A stretch of 64,000 nucleotides of DNA from Psychromonas ingrahamii 37 (GCF_000015285.1 NC_008709.1:2604001-2668000), one strand, 5' to 3'; positions 20,728-31,062 are shown, counted from the first letter of the stretch. Translations and numbers: made by a program. Notes: generated by a model not told the origin, from the sequence alone.

Positions 20728-22413
20728 ATGTCAGAAATAAATAAGTATTCAAAAACAGTGACGTTAGATGAATCACAACCGGCTTCACAGGCCATGCTTT
20801 ATGCTATTGGTTTGAAAGAAGAGGATATGAAAAAAGCGCAAGTGGGTATTGTTTCAACAGGATGGGAAGGAAATCCATGCAATATGCACTTAAACGAATT
20901 TGCTAAAGACGTGAAAAAAAGTGTGAACGCAGCTGATTTGGTGGGATTAATCTTTCACACAATCGGAGTGAGTGATGGTATTTCAAACGGGACTACCGGG
21001 ATGAAGTACTCTTTAGTGTCTCGTGAGATCATTGCTGATTCTATTGAAACGGTTGTAAGTGCGCAATTTTATGATGCGATTGTTGCCATTGTAGGATGTG
21101 ATAAAAATATGCCCGGTGCAATGATGGCATTGTCGCGTTTAAATCGTCCGGGAATATTGGTTTATGGCGGTTCGGTTAAAGCTGGAAAATGGAAAGGTGA
21201 AGACTTGAATATCGTTTCTGCTTTCGAAGCTTATGGAAAAAAATTACAGGGTGTTATCTCCCATGAAGATTATAAAGGGGTAATTCAAAATGCGATCCCG
21301 GGTCCGGGTGCTTGTGGTGGAATGTATACGGCAAATACTATGTCTTCAGCTATTGAAGCGTTAGGCATGAGTTTGCCTTACTCTTCATCGAACCCGGCGG
21401 TTAGCGATGACAAAAAAAGAGAATTAACAACAGTGGGTGATGCAGTTAAAAACCTGCTGGAAAAAGATATTAAACCAAAAGATATTATGACCAAAAAAGC
21501 GTTCGAGAATGCCTTAAGAATTATTATGATTTTAGGGGGCTCTACCAATGCAACTTTACATATGATTGCAATGGCCCGATCATCAGGTGTTGACTTGAGT
21601 TTAGATGATTTCCAAAAGATGGCAGATAAAACGCCATTATTGGCAAATTTAAAACCTTCCGGGGAATTCCTAATGCAAGACTTACATGAAATCGGCGGGA
21701 TCCCTGCAGTCATGAAATACTTATTGGCTGAAGGTTTATTACATGGGGATTGTTTGACCGTTACAGGTAACACCATTGCTGAAAACTTAGCTGATTTACC
21801 CGGCCTTCCTGATGATCAGGACATTATCAGACCTTTGTCTAACCCCTTGAAAGAAACTGGCCACTTACAGATTCTTTATGGAAACTTGGCACCTGAAGGT
21901 TCAGTTGCAAAGATTACAGGTAAAGAAGGCGAAGTATTCGAAGGCCCGGCAAGAGTTTATGAAGATGAATTTTCAGCAATAAAAGGTATCGGAGACGAAG
22001 TGCAAAAAGGTGAAGTTATCGTTATCCGTTATTCAGGACCAAAAGGTGCGCCTGGCATGCCAGAAATGCTAAAACCAACTTCAGCTGTAATGGGGGCGGG
22101 TCTTGGAAAAGACGTGGCATTAATTACAGATGGCAGATTCTCCGGAGGTTCTCATGGTTTTGTTGTTGGACACGTGACGCCAGAGGCATCGGAAGGTGGA
22201 TTGATTGCCCTGGTCCAAAATGGAGACATGATCCGAATTGATTCTGTTACTAACAAATTGGAATTGAAAGTCGATCAGGCTGAAATCAACAAGCGTAAAG
22301 CTGCTTGGATAAAACCAGCTTACAGAGCGACAAATGGTGTACTAAGAAAGTATATCGCCACGGTAAAATCTGCCTCTCTAGGATGTGTTACCGATGAAAT
22401 AGACGAACTGTAG
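20728..22413 (+). CDS. ilvD: Dihydroxy-acid dehydratase IlvD (Bacteroidota-like)
   Basis: 561 residues, the usual length. The enzyme dehydrates 2,3-dihydroxy-acids in valine, isoleucine and leucine synthesis and uses an Fe-S cluster; candidate cluster cysteines are in [18 protein letters not shown] and [14 protein letters not shown]. The final [12 protein letters not shown] motif is present. ATG 20728 with GGAGAA was preferred over an upstream TTG frame. The text ([34 protein letters not shown]) resembles Bacteroidota IlvD more than the gammaproteobacterial enzyme as I remember them, and the gene stands alone in a 1.7-kb desert instead of in an ilvGMEDA operon. Horizontal transfer is my inference. 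Confidence 0.93.
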   Translation: MSEINKYSKTVTLDESQPASQAMLYAIGLKEEDMKKAQVGIVSTGWEGNPCNMHLNEFAKDVKKSVNAADLVGLIFHTIGVSDGISNGTTGMKYSLVSREIIADSIETVVSAQFYDAIVAIVGCDKNMPGAMMALSRLNRPGILVYGGSVKAGKWKGEDLNIVSAFEAYGKKLQGVISHEDYKGVIQNAIPGPGACGGMYTANTMSSAIEALGMSLPYSSSNPAVSDDKKRELTTVGDAVKNLLEKDIKPKDIMTKKAFENALRIIMILGGSTNATLHMIAMARSSGVDLSLDDFQKMADKTPLLANLKPSGEFLMQDLHEIGGIPAVMKYLLAEGLLHGDCLTVTGNTIAENLADLPGLPDDQDIIRPLSNPLKETGHLQILYGNLAPEGSVAKITGKEGEVFEGPARVYEDEFSAIKGIGDEVQKGEVIVIRYSGPKGAPGMPEMLKPTSAVMGAGLGKDVALITDGRFSGGSHGFVVGHVTPEASEGGLIALVQNGDMIRIDSVTNKLELKVDQAEINKRKAAWIKPAYRATNGVLRKYIATVKSASLGCVTDEIDEL

Positions 22414-22501
22414 TCTCTAAGTAATATTAGTTATTAATTTGTTATCTCGAAGACCTGGCAGGATCTGTTGGCTTTTTGAGTACAAATTGCGTTCAATCTA
22501 A

Positions 22502-22609
22502 ACGTGTTCTGAGCAAGGTATAACCCAGCGCAGGACACTTTTAGATGACCCCGAAGGCCAGCATTTGTGGATACGATCGACTACGTTATCGCCTGTTTAT
22601 GTAGAATAA
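22502..22609 (+). pseudogene. Short coding-like fragment after ilvD
   Basis: A 35-codon stretch between two stops contains RRTLLDDPEGQHLWIRSTTL and SPVYVE. It has protein-like composition but no start codon or ribosome site. The source is unknown; it could be the tail of a gene displaced when ilvD arrived. Confidence 0.2.
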
Positions 22610-22663
22610 TGACACGGCGCAGGCCTTGCCTTGTATCAGCATGCAAAAATTGCTGCAAAAATG

Positions 22664-22691
22664 CACAAAAAAGGTCAGAAAACCCGACCTT
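22664..22691 (-). terminator. Terminator of the GTPase gene pair
   Basis: Read on the minus strand, AAGGTC, a nine-base loop and GACCTT are followed by a T-run, 28 bases after the stop of the second GTPase gene. Confidence 0.65.
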
Positions 22692-22718
22692 CAGCTCTTT
22701 ATTCACAATACTCGCCAC

Positions 22719-24290
22719 TCACTTTGTTAATATACTCCACGTGAGTTTCTTACTAGAATTAACCACACGACCGAACTGCTTTTTAATACCGACACCTTTA
22801 TAAATTGCCTCTACGCGCTGTCGATTTCTTTGAACATTACTTGCATTAGCAATTTTCTGACTGATAACTTGCTTAAGCTTCTCAATATTGAAGCTCTTTT
22901 TATTCAAGGCAATAGACAGTGCCAGAATACTGTCGGGCATTAAAAGCTTGTGGTTGTAAGCGACAGCCTGACTAATTATTTTGGCCTTTACCGTAGTGGG
23001 GTCATCCAGATTATAAGGAGGCTGCCACTCAGAAACAGGTTTAAGCTTATCAACTTGGTTAACAACGCAAATGACCGCAGGTTTCTTACGTGAAATATGC
23101 TTGGCATATAAATAAAAATCATCAAACTTAGCTTTCAATTTTTTATCAAGATCCCGTGCTGGCTGATTTGCTTTTAGTACCCAAACTATCAGGTCTGCGT
23201 GGGTCATTTCTAACAGCATAAGTGTTTCTTTTTTTTCATCACCATTCAAACCGTGAAGATCAACAATGCGCACTTCTGCATCATTCAGCATAGCCGTATA
23301 GACTGTCGCCCCCTTAGTCGAGGGTAATATATCCACTTCAGCAACCAGCTCATTTTTGAGTACATTTATAATAGAGGATTTTCCCGCATTAGTTTGCCCC
23401 ACCATCACAATGCGTATCGGCTCTAATTCAGACACCATTCTCTGCTGGTCTTTATCGGCAACCGTTGAAGCGGATAGATTCTCTTCATCAAAACTAAAGC
23501 GCCCGCTATACAAATCAATCGCAACACAAGACACTTCATCGAGTAAAGCTTGCTTGGCTTTAAGCTGCATATCTTCAAAAAATCCCTTAGTCATGCCGGA
23601 TGTTGATTGCTGATTAAGTAAGTCAATCGCAAACTTTGATGGATTTAGATAAGCATTTTTAGCATGATTAGCCCAAATTGCTATATTTATTGCTTTTTCA
23701 CCTATCTCACCGTATTTATCATAAGCATCATAACCTGCTTTTAAGTGTGAAATTTTTAACGCTTCAATCGCGAGACCATATTTATCCAGTAATTTACGAT
23801 AGCGTTTACTGACTTCTTCAAAGACCTTTAATCCTTCAGGAAGGCTAAAATTTAGCGCTTCTTTGTCAAACTCAAGGGCTATAAATTCAAGGATTTTTAT
23901 GCCTGCAGAATCAAGATTTGACCACTCATTATTTTCCGCCAGTAACTCTCTAGAATATAGCTTTACTCGCGCCCAAATCAGCATTTCATTTTGTGACCAG
24001 TCAGCAGAAGCTTTGACTAATCCCTCTTCAACTGTCCCATCGGCTGCAACAGTATTTTCTTGGTGTTTGCTATTTGAAACTCGGCTCAGCAAGAACAATG
24101 GCAGGCTAATAATGAGCGTGCTGAGCGCAATAATTAAAGAAAGCGCCAGAATATAATCATATTTAATCGCTAGAAATAATCCAAATCCCATCATCGCCAA
24201 CATTGGCAATACGGCAGAGATGACAGCAATGCCCCAGCGCCCGCCTGATAACTCAGAGAGGAGTAAAAATAGATCCTTAATTTTATTCAT
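22719..24290 (-). CDS. Membrane-anchored P-loop GTPase
   Basis: 523 residues. Two N-terminal membrane helices (about residues 18-42 and 46-68) precede a helical region of about 200 residues and then a C-terminal TRAFAC-type GTPase: G1 GQTNAGKSS, G3 DLHG, G4 NQVDK. Having the G domain after a membrane-anchored helical region is unlike Era or EngA. ATG 24290 overlaps the upstream GTPase gene by eight bases and is the first Met compatible with that gene's end. The gene carries its own terminator. Possible role in membrane stress or remodelling, by analogy to dynamin-like and YcjX/YcjF-type proteins, but this is not proven. Confidence 0.75.
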   Translation of the reverse strand: MNKIKDLFLLLSELSGGRWGIAVISAVLPMLAMMGFGLFLAIKYDYILALSLIIALSTLIISLPLFLLSRVSNSKHQENTVAADGTVEEGLVKASADWSQNEMLIWARVKLYSRELLAENNEWSNLDSAGIKILEFIALEFDKEALNFSLPEGLKVFEEVSKRYRKLLDKYGLAIEALKISHLKAGYDAYDKYGEIGEKAINIAIWANHAKNAYLNPSKFAIDLLNQQSTSGMTKGFFEDMQLKAKQALLDEVSCVAIDLYSGRFSFDEENLSASTVADKDQQRMVSELEPIRIVMVGQTNAGKSSIINVLKNELVAEVDILPSTKGATVYTAMLNDAEVRIVDLHGLNGDEKKETLMLLEMTHADLIVWVLKANQPARDLDKKLKAKFDDFYLYAKHISRKKPAVICVVNQVDKLKPVSEWQPPYNLDDPTTVKAKIISQAVAYNHKLLMPDSILALSIALNKKSFNIEKLKQVISQKIANASNVQRNRQRVEAIYKGVGIKKQFGRVVNSSKKLTWSILTK

Positions 24291-25374
24291 AACCCGCTGC
24301 TGCCTTCCCTTTTTTAAATGATTTTTTATACATATTTTGCATTGCTTCATTAGAAGCAATGTCACCTTTACTCTTATGGTAAAAGTAATAACAAGCAGCT
24401 CGACCTAATCCATAAGTAGTCGCAAAGCTCATCGCGGCAGCGGCAACAGCGCCTGCTGTTTGACCATACACCGGAATCAATTTAACAAGTTGCCTTGCCC
24501 CAAGCTTTGCGGAGTATTGCAAAGCAAAGCCACTGCCTAATGTGCCAATTAATTCACTGAAGGTTCTGCTGTTCCATTGCACACCATATTGGTTCGCTAG
24601 ACCATGCAGCATTTTTGCCTGAATAGCAGGAACAGAAACCAATCCAACAGCGGGAATAAGATCACTTGCAGCAGCACTGCCCGCGTACCAGAGTACTTCA
24701 TTTGCTACTTTATCAAAATTTTCCCCCTCCACGGTTGAATGCTCTTTATCTTCAACTATCAAACCAATAACAGGTAGAAATTTTGTTAGCGCCGAGATTA
24801 GCAATTGATAGTTGTACACAGCACCATCTTCACACTCAAAGTCCACAGACACTGAATCAAAGCCCTTACCCCATATGCCACGGACTTGCCCCTCGTTAAA
24901 GGCAATCTGGCGCACTCGCTCAACTTCTTCAGAAAGTAAAACGGCACTGTGAATAAGCAGTAGGTGTTTAATCTGTTTGTTCTTTTTAATCTGTTTGAGT
25001 GCTGCCAAAACAGCACTCTGCTCGGGCTCATCAACTTTCATCACCACAACAACCGCATTACCGGATTGACCAATCTCTTTTAGGTCTTGAGCCGGATCAT
25101 AATCGGCTTCACCTAAACCTCTGGTATCTAAGAAACGCATAACAGCTTTGTCTTGTGGAAAATCATAAACAGAAGCCGTCATGGTGCATGGTTCAAAGCC
25201 ATTCCCGACTTCTACAGAAGAAAGACCCGTAACCGCTTGAATAAATAACGACTTCCCCGCGCCCGTTTTTCCTAATAACCACAAAGTCGGTAAATGTTTG
25301 CGCTGAAGTTCATGAGCCTGAGCCAGGTCAGGGTTTTTAATTGGATTTATAAATTCTTTTATTTGATCAAACAT
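24283..25374 (-). CDS. GTPase with DUF697/YcjF-like C-terminal region
   Basis: 363 residues. The N-terminal G domain has G1 LLGKTGAGKSLF and G3 LDTRGLGE; a standard NKxD G4 motif is not evident (HSAVLL occupies the expected strand). The C-terminal 150 residues are Ala/Gly-rich hydrophobic helices (AAASDLIPAVGLVSVPAIQA, YGQTAGAVAAAAMSFA) like DUF697, suggesting membrane association. It overlaps the next GTPase gene, so the two are translationally coupled and probably act as a pair. Exact family placement is tentative. Confidence 0.75.
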   Translation of the reverse strand: MFDQIKEFINPIKNPDLAQAHELQRKHLPTLWLLGKTGAGKSLFIQAVTGLSSVEVGNGFEPCTMTASVYDFPQDKAVMRFLDTRGLGEADYDPAQDLKEIGQSGNAVVVVMKVDEPEQSAVLAALKQIKKNKQIKHLLLIHSAVLLSEEVERVRQIAFNEGQVRGIWGKGFDSVSVDFECEDGAVYNYQLLISALTKFLPVIGLIVEDKEHSTVEGENFDKVANEVLWYAGSAAASDLIPAVGLVSVPAIQAKMLHGLANQYGVQWNSRTFSELIGTLGSGFALQYSAKLGARQLVKLIPVYGQTAGAVAAAAMSFATTYGLGRAACYYFYHKSKGDIASNEAMQNMYKKSFKKGKAAAGYE

Positions 25375-26155
25375 GGTTAATTCAACTCGTCAGGAATATT
25401 GATAGTATCTGGATCAGGGTAATAGAAAGTTATTTACAACTGCCATTAAAAAGAAGTGCCTATTACTTATCTAATGTGATTGGTGGAACAAAGCCGCTGC
25501 GCGGCAGAAAAAACACAACAGCAATGAAGCGGGCAAGTAAGATACCGTTACTGATGAGGATATTTTTATTGCAGGAAATTCATGATTATCACTAAAAATA
25601 ATATACCTTAACTATAACTGTCTTTAACATAACATGCAGCAATAACAAAAAGAAAAGAAAAAACACATCTATACGGTCTCTTTAAAAAGGCGGTAGTCCT
25701 TGTTATCATGAGGGAACCATATATTTACAAAAAATCCAGTCTCAGTGATATCACGCTTTAATTTAAGGCGCATGCTCAAACCATAGAAAGCTCACGCTAT
25801 AGAAATGTTAACGGGTGACATCTTTTTTCTTCTTTGTCTGTAATATGCGGACGTAGCATCAAAACAAGTAATTAACACAGTTAAATACACAAGCTATAAA
25901 CTCGGGAATTAATGTATTTTTAACATATCCCATATTCCGCACTTATTTCCTAGAACCAACTGATGCAAATAACAATCTGATTTTTTGTACACACGGAAGA
26001 TAAAAAATAAATATTATTCAATCAATTAGATCTTGCCCTTCATATCGGATAACTCTATTTGGCTGAGTTTGATAGAAAACAGGCAATATTTCAGCGGCCT
26101 TCTCATCAAGATGCCAATCGAATAAGTCTGTATTACAAAAAATTAGGAGTGTAAT
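25375..26155. other. Non-coding gap between divergent genes
   Basis: 781 bases with no supported gene. A small GC hairpin (GCCGC-TGC-GCGGC, about 25492-25504) is the only structure noted. Promoters for both flanking genes must lie here but could not be assigned. Confidence 0.4.
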
Positions 26156-27838
26156 TTGAAGCAACTGTCTGTGTTAAAAGAAGAAACTTTAAAGCGTTTT
26201 ATGGATATTTTTGAAACTTCTCATGAAGGACTTTGGGAAATGGGTCCGGATTTTCAGGTTAATTTTTTAAATCGCAGTTTCTATAACGCCTTTGCTGTCA
26301 GTACCAGAGGCTCCAACCTGAAGGAGTGGACTGCACTTGTTCATCCTGATGATGTTCATCTCTTTACTCAAAAGGTAGAACAACAAATCGACAATATGAC
26401 CACTGTTGTCGATAGTGAATATCGCGTAAAGAATAAAGTTGGCGAATATATATGGATAGCGGCTAAGAGCACCTCCAGATTTGATCCCGATGGTCACTTG
26501 ATTTATATGGCCGGTTCGCATAAAGATGTGACCGAAGAAAAAGAAAATCAACACAGACTCTATCAAACTGCCTATATAGATCCCAACACAGGTTTAATGA
26601 ATGCGCACAAGTTACTTCAGGATTTAAAAGATAATTTTAGTCAACAAGCTGGTGCCTTATTGTTTATCAAATTGATTAACTTTAATGTCTATATTGATTC
26701 TTATGGCACTTATGCCGGCCATAAAATAGTTCGGAAATTATTAAACTGTCTCAGTGAGCTATTTATTGGCGATTGTCAGTTTTATCGCCAGAAATCGAGT
26801 GAATTTGTGATCAGAATAACTAAGCCTGTTACTTCCGAGCGAATAGAAAAATCGATTGAACAGTTGCTGGTAATATTTAAACATAACGGCAAAGACCTTA
26901 AGAATAACGATATACCAAATTTGAGCGTGGGCATTTGTATGTTGCCATCAAGCGCGGAATGCGAAAAAACACTTCTGCATCAGGTCAAACTGACCATGAT
27001 ATATGCCCACGAACACACCGACCAGCAATTTGCTTTTTTTAATGAGCAAATTAAACACATTGTAAAAAAGAGACTTCATATAAAAACAGCTATGAAATCA
27101 GCTCTTTATAATAATGAATTCCTGTTAAAGTTTCAGCCAATCATACAGTCTAAGACGAAAAAAGTGGACAGTTTCGAGGCACTTATTCGTTGGGACAGCC
27201 CTGTTTTTGGCGAAATCATGCCCGATGAGTTCATCCCTGCAGCCGAGCAAAATCTAAATATTATCGACATTGGTTACTTTGTGCTTGAACAGGCCTGCAC
27301 ATTTATCTGCCGCTACCATGAACTCAACGACCGGCTGGTAAAAATAGCCATTAATATTTCAGGGATACAATTATTACAACATGATTTTGTTGATCGGGTA
27401 CTTTCTACTGTTAGTCAATTTATGCTTAATAACAGCGATATCGTGCTCGAGATCACCGAGTCTCTGTTGTTGGACTCTAATAACTTCGCAAAAGAGCAGA
27501 TAACCAGATTAAGGGATAAGGGATTTTCTGTCTCTATGGATGATTTTGGCACCGGATATTCATCCCTAAATAATTTTTTTACTCTGCCTTTTACTCAACT
27601 AAAAATAGATCGTCAAGTCGTCAACCAGTCAATGATGACCACAGAAGCCAGAGCCTACATCGCATTCCTGATTCAACTTTGCCAGAATAAGGATATTGAA
27701 GTCGTTGCAGAAGGGATTGAAACCCAAGAGATGAGCGATGCAATGAAAGCAATAGGCGTCAATCTATTGCAGGGATATCTTTTCTCCAAACCGGCATCTG
27801 CCGCCGACGCCCTGAATATTTGTGAATACAAGTTTTAG
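26156..27838 (+). CDS. PAS-GGDEF-EAL protein, probable phosphodiesterase with degenerate GGDEF
   Basis: 560 residues. A PAS/PAC sensor (LKRFMDIFETSHEGLWEM through GSHKDVTEE, about 10-130) is followed by a GGDEF-like domain in which the signature is replaced by KSSEF, so cyclase activity is not expected. The EAL domain is intact: SFEALIRW, NISGIQL, EITES, DDFGTGYSSL, KIDRQVV, AEGIET. It should break down c-di-GMP under PAS control. The start is TTG at 26156, supported by AGGAG about seven bases upstream; the next in-frame ATG would cut into the PAS region. Soluble, single gene. Confidence 0.9.
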   Translation: MKQLSVLKEETLKRFMDIFETSHEGLWEMGPDFQVNFLNRSFYNAFAVSTRGSNLKEWTALVHPDDVHLFTQKVEQQIDNMTTVVDSEYRVKNKVGEYIWIAAKSTSRFDPDGHLIYMAGSHKDVTEEKENQHRLYQTAYIDPNTGLMNAHKLLQDLKDNFSQQAGALLFIKLINFNVYIDSYGTYAGHKIVRKLLNCLSELFIGDCQFYRQKSSEFVIRITKPVTSERIEKSIEQLLVIFKHNGKDLKNNDIPNLSVGICMLPSSAECEKTLLHQVKLTMIYAHEHTDQQFAFFNEQIKHIVKKRLHIKTAMKSALYNNEFLLKFQPIIQSKTKKVDSFEALIRWDSPVFGEIMPDEFIPAAEQNLNIIDIGYFVLEQACTFICRYHELNDRLVKIAINISGIQLLQHDFVDRVLSTVSQFMLNNSDIVLEITESLLLDSNNFAKEQITRLRDKGFSVSMDDFGTGYSSLNNFFTLPFTQLKIDRQVVNQSMMTTEARAYIAFLIQLCQNKDIEVVAEGIETQEMSDAMKAIGVNLLQGYLFSKPASAADALNICEYKF

Positions 27839-28061
27839 CCCTTCAAAATGCAATAAGAATTTAAGCTGTCGTAATACCCCCTTTAGTTAACAACATTATT
27901 ATTGATGAGGTAATTTCAAGCAGCTTTTAAAGTCACCACGCCAGAAAATCCCCTAAGTGAAGCAAAAAAAAGCACAGCCGATCAGTAATAATGATGCTAT
28001 TGCGAAAAATATTAGAAAAAGGATCTTCATTGGGCTGAATAACCCAAAATAGTTCTGATTT

Positions 28062-28985
28062 TTAGATAACCGTCGTGCTCTTCGCTCGTGTTTGCAGGAA
28101 AAGGCAGGTAATAATAAGTAACATACCAAGCCAACCGGAAAAAGCAATATGTTCCCCAACAACCGATACAGCTAAGACTGCCGCTACAACAGGCTCGAAA
28201 AGCGTCAACAACGTCGCCCTGCTCGCATGCACATATCTAAGACCAAAACCAAAAGCAAGGTAGCCTATAAACATAGGCACAAGTGCCATATAAGAGACAA
28301 CAAGAATATTATTGAGATTTGAAAATAAGTTCTCTCCCGTAAAGAATAAAGACGGAATTAAGATTGCGGCACCGAGTGCAAACAGACTTCCCATTGCTGA
28401 TTCCGACTGTATTCCCTTTTCTATCAAGGATCTTGCTACCCAAGAGTATATTGCATATGTCAGTCCAGCGAGTAGCCCAAGCAAAGCACCAATAAACTTA
28501 AGCGCATTTTGTTGATCATATTGAGCACTCATACCCTCAGAATAGGTGAGTAAAACCACGCCTATCACGCCAAGTCCAACACTTACCTGCCAGCGTCTAT
28601 CCATATGATTTTTTTTGCTTAAAAGACGCTCGAGCAAAACCGTTGCAAACGGCGCAGTTGCGATAGAAATGACGGTTCCTATGGTGATCCCTGAAAACTG
28701 CATTGCAGTATAGAATGCCAATGGGTAGATAGCGACGGCCAGCGCGCCGATTAAGAGCTCCCGCTTAACGGTGAGTAACTTATCAATATCACTAATAAGT
28801 TTTTTTCTCGCAATCATTGCCTGTAATAGCCCGCCAATTCCCATCGCAAAAGCGCCTATGGCTAAGGGGCTTAATTGCGGGGCGAAGCTTGCCACTGTGC
28901 CGGTCGTTCCCCATAGAATTGCAGCTAATAAAACAGCAAATCGTCCATTTTTAATTTGTTTTTCTGAAATATTGTTTAGTGACAT
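28062..28985 (-). CDS. EamA-family (DMT superfamily) transporter
   Basis: 307 residues, ten predicted helices in two EamA repeats. Early motif AILWGTTGTVASF is typical, and LTLFEPVVAAVLAVSVVGEH near the end carries the usual Glu-Pro. Probably an inner-membrane metabolite exporter. It lies 226 bases downstream of, and on the same strand as, an AraC-type regulator that is now interrupted; a regulator-transporter pair is common for this class. Confidence 0.85.
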   Translation of the reverse strand: MSLNNISEKQIKNGRFAVLLAAILWGTTGTVASFAPQLSPLAIGAFAMGIGGLLQAMIARKKLISDIDKLLTVKRELLIGALAVAIYPLAFYTAMQFSGITIGTVISIATAPFATVLLERLLSKKNHMDRRWQVSVGLGVIGVVLLTYSEGMSAQYDQQNALKFIGALLGLLAGLTYAIYSWVARSLIEKGIQSESAMGSLFALGAAILIPSLFFTGENLFSNLNNILVVSYMALVPMFIGYLAFGFGLRYVHASRATLLTLFEPVVAAVLAVSVVGEHIAFSGWLGMLLIITCLFLQTRAKSTTVI

Positions 28986-29211
28986 TTTACCTCTCGAAGA
29001 ACTAAGGGTTATTATAGAAAGGCTATTATAATTAAAATGAATAAAAATAGTTTGCTAAAAGGACGCAATTGTTGATTAAAAGGACACACTTTAAACTTGC
29101 TGACAGGATAGTCAGTGATGGTAAAATGAAGATCTCCTTACCGAATCGTTTAAGTCTCAAAATGCGAATGGAAGGCAGTTCAGTAAAGAGAACTTTTATA
29201 TTGAGGTTAGA

Positions 29212-29922
29212 TTAAAGGCAAATCAACGCACGTGGAGACAGGCCAAAATAGAGAGAAAATCGACGGCTAAATGCGGATAGGTCATTGTAACCGACTTGTT
29301 GGGCAATAAGTTGAACGGGTAAATCGGTATGCGTTAGCAGTGCTTTGGCCTTTTCCATGCGTTTTTGGGTAATATATTTATAAGCACTGATCCCTAAGTT
29401 ATTTGTAAATAATTTCTTAAATTGAGTCGGGCTCAGGTAAGCTATTTTGGCAAGTTCCAATATTTGTAGACTAGCAGAGAGATTTGCATCAATAAATGCT
29501 TGCACGGATCTGATTCGTTGCTCTACATGAAGGTTCAAGATTTGCTTTTCTAAAAGTATGTAAAAGAGTTGAAAAACATCTTTCTCTATTACCTTATCAA
29601 CCTAATATTCAAGTTGATTCTCTATAAAGTGTAAGTAACTTCGTAAAGGCGCTGTGATAGCAAACACAACATGATCAGAGAACAATAAGTTGCCAGGCAA
29701 TTTATCGATGTCTGCGACGATAAAGCGAGCGGCTTCATTCGCTCTGAAATGATGTCTTTTGCCTGATTGGATAACAACACATTCACCCACTGAAACCTTT
29801 CCTTGATAACCATCAAGTTCAATATTAATTCCCCCTTGTATTGGAAGTACTAACTGATGATATAGATAGGAGTGGCTTTGTCTTTGCTTTGTGTAAGTAC
29901 GAATGCTCAAGCTATTTTTCAT
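29212..29922 (-). pseudogene. AraC-family regulator interrupted by one amber codon
   Basis: The two halves are in the same frame. Codons from 29922 give a cupin-like sensor (YLYHQLVLPIQGGINIELDG, GECVVIQSGKRHHFRAN) up to a TAG at 29604-29602. Reading through gives VDKVIEKDVFQLFYILLEKQ and then a complete AraC double helix-turn-helix (LAKIAYLSPTQFKKLF, IAQQVGYNDLSAFSRRF). With the stop ignored, the protein is 236 residues, a normal size. Options are a nonsense mutation, a sequencing error, or suppression. It is the likely regulator of the downstream EamA gene. Confidence 0.85.
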
Positions 29923-30319
29923 AGTAAGATCAGTTTGTAATTAGCAATGTGACTAAGTGAGTTTGTCAGGTATTGTGCATCAACAAGGTGATTTACCATA
30001 CTTTTTAAATAAATAATGTACAACATACTCAATCTTTAAATCTACATTTTCCTCGGGCCATTTAAATCAGACTATTACTGACTAACGCCCGCTTGTTCCG
30101 CCAAGCTAATTGAATCATTTATTTTTAGTTTCTAAATCCGTTTGAGGATTTTTACGGGGTTATCTTTCTAAAGCGTAAAAGGGCAAAGCGAGACAGACTC
30201 TTTACTCGATTATCGAAATCTAAGGCTAATTTCAAAAATGCCTTTGTATGAAACGAGCGGACTAGCAAATAGCACAGAACAGCACTTATATAACGGTTGT
30301 TCGGTGCTATTTATAAAAA
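29923..30319. other. Non-coding gap
   Basis: No gene is supported. Inverted repeat ATAGCAC / GTGCTAT flanks about 30 bases near 30268-30311, just after the stop of the next minus-strand gene, and may be a weak 3' hairpin for it. Confidence 0.4.
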
Positions 30320-30694
30320 TTAAAGACCCGATAAAGATTTCCACGTTTTGCTACCGATAAAAGTATCCCCTTGGTACAAAGCAATTAAATCTCCTTCTAG
30401 ATGCCTTTTGGCTTTCAACACTACCCCGTCCCATACGTCAGTTTCAACCCGGTCGCCAACCGTTATTTGCTGATTATATAATTCTGAGATATCATTCCGC
30501 TCTGCCAGTGCCTCGGATTCTGTCGCAAAAAAATAGGACCAATTTGGGCCTCCATGCTCAAACATACAGATACTGAATCCATTACCAGTAGGGGTCGCAT
30601 GGACAAAGAACTCACCTTTGCGAACTGCAATTTCGATGTCAGCCGCTCCTTTATTCATATCTAAAAGATGATTGGACATAACTTGAGTTTCCAT
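30320..30694 (-). CDS. Hypothetical protein
   Basis: 124 residues, soluble, no family recognised. Notable stretches are EIAVRKGEFFVHATPTGNGF and WSYFFATESEALAERNDI, then a C-terminal beta-rich part (VGDRVETDVWDGVVLKAK, LIALYQGDTFIGSK). The start at ATG 30694 was preferred over TTG 30700 because AAGGAA lies about seven bases upstream of the ATG. Single gene. Confidence 0.6.
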   Translation of the reverse strand: METQVMSNHLLDMNKGAADIEIAVRKGEFFVHATPTGNGFSICMFEHGGPNWSYFFATESEALAERNDISELYNQQITVGDRVETDVWDGVVLKAKRHLEGDLIALYQGDTFIGSKTWKSLSGL

Positions 30695-30993
30695 TTTCAA
30701 TTCCTTTTATATTGATTTTTTACGCATATTTATTATATAAAAAAACAATTTCGTGCAATTAAATAATGCATGAAACGGAGGTTGGATTTCAATTTAAACA
30801 TTAGTTTATGACAGAAATATTAAATTACCGACTATACCTCCAATAGGTATATATTGTGAATTTAAGTGAGCCATCACATTCAATAATTAAATGACAATCA
30901 GAATCAATATCAGTAATCCTTCGCCAATGGAGATACTCAATAGAATCTGTTTCCGGGGCATTCCCGAAAGCCATGAAAAATAGAGGAGATGTT

Positions 30994-31062
30994 ATGGTTT
31001 ATGTGATTGCGCAATTTAGAATGCTGGTTGTGATTGCTTGGCCCTTGGCAAGTAAAAAGTAG
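30994..31062 (+). CDS. Possible 22-residue small protein
   Basis: The frame reads MVYVIAQFRMLVVIAW and then PLASKK, a short hydrophobic segment with a basic tail that would suit a tiny membrane protein. AGAGGAG stands five bases before the ATG, and a perfect 11-bp hairpin begins directly after the stop codon, so start signal, frame and 3' structure fit a real unit. A still smaller frame (30927-30983) ends just before the ribosome site and could be a leader. No homologue is known to me. Confidence 0.4.
   Translation: MVYVIAQFRMLVVIAWPLASKK

Noticed and set aside
27953-28162. 69-codon hydrophobic frame overlapping the end of the EamA gene
   Set aside because: Mostly a shifted-frame shadow of the transporter; the short tail beginning MKILFLIFFAIA has no ribosome site.
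28062-28985. EamA genes at 16649 and 28062 as a recent duplication
   Set aside because: The two proteins share only family-level features; sequence and length differ throughout.
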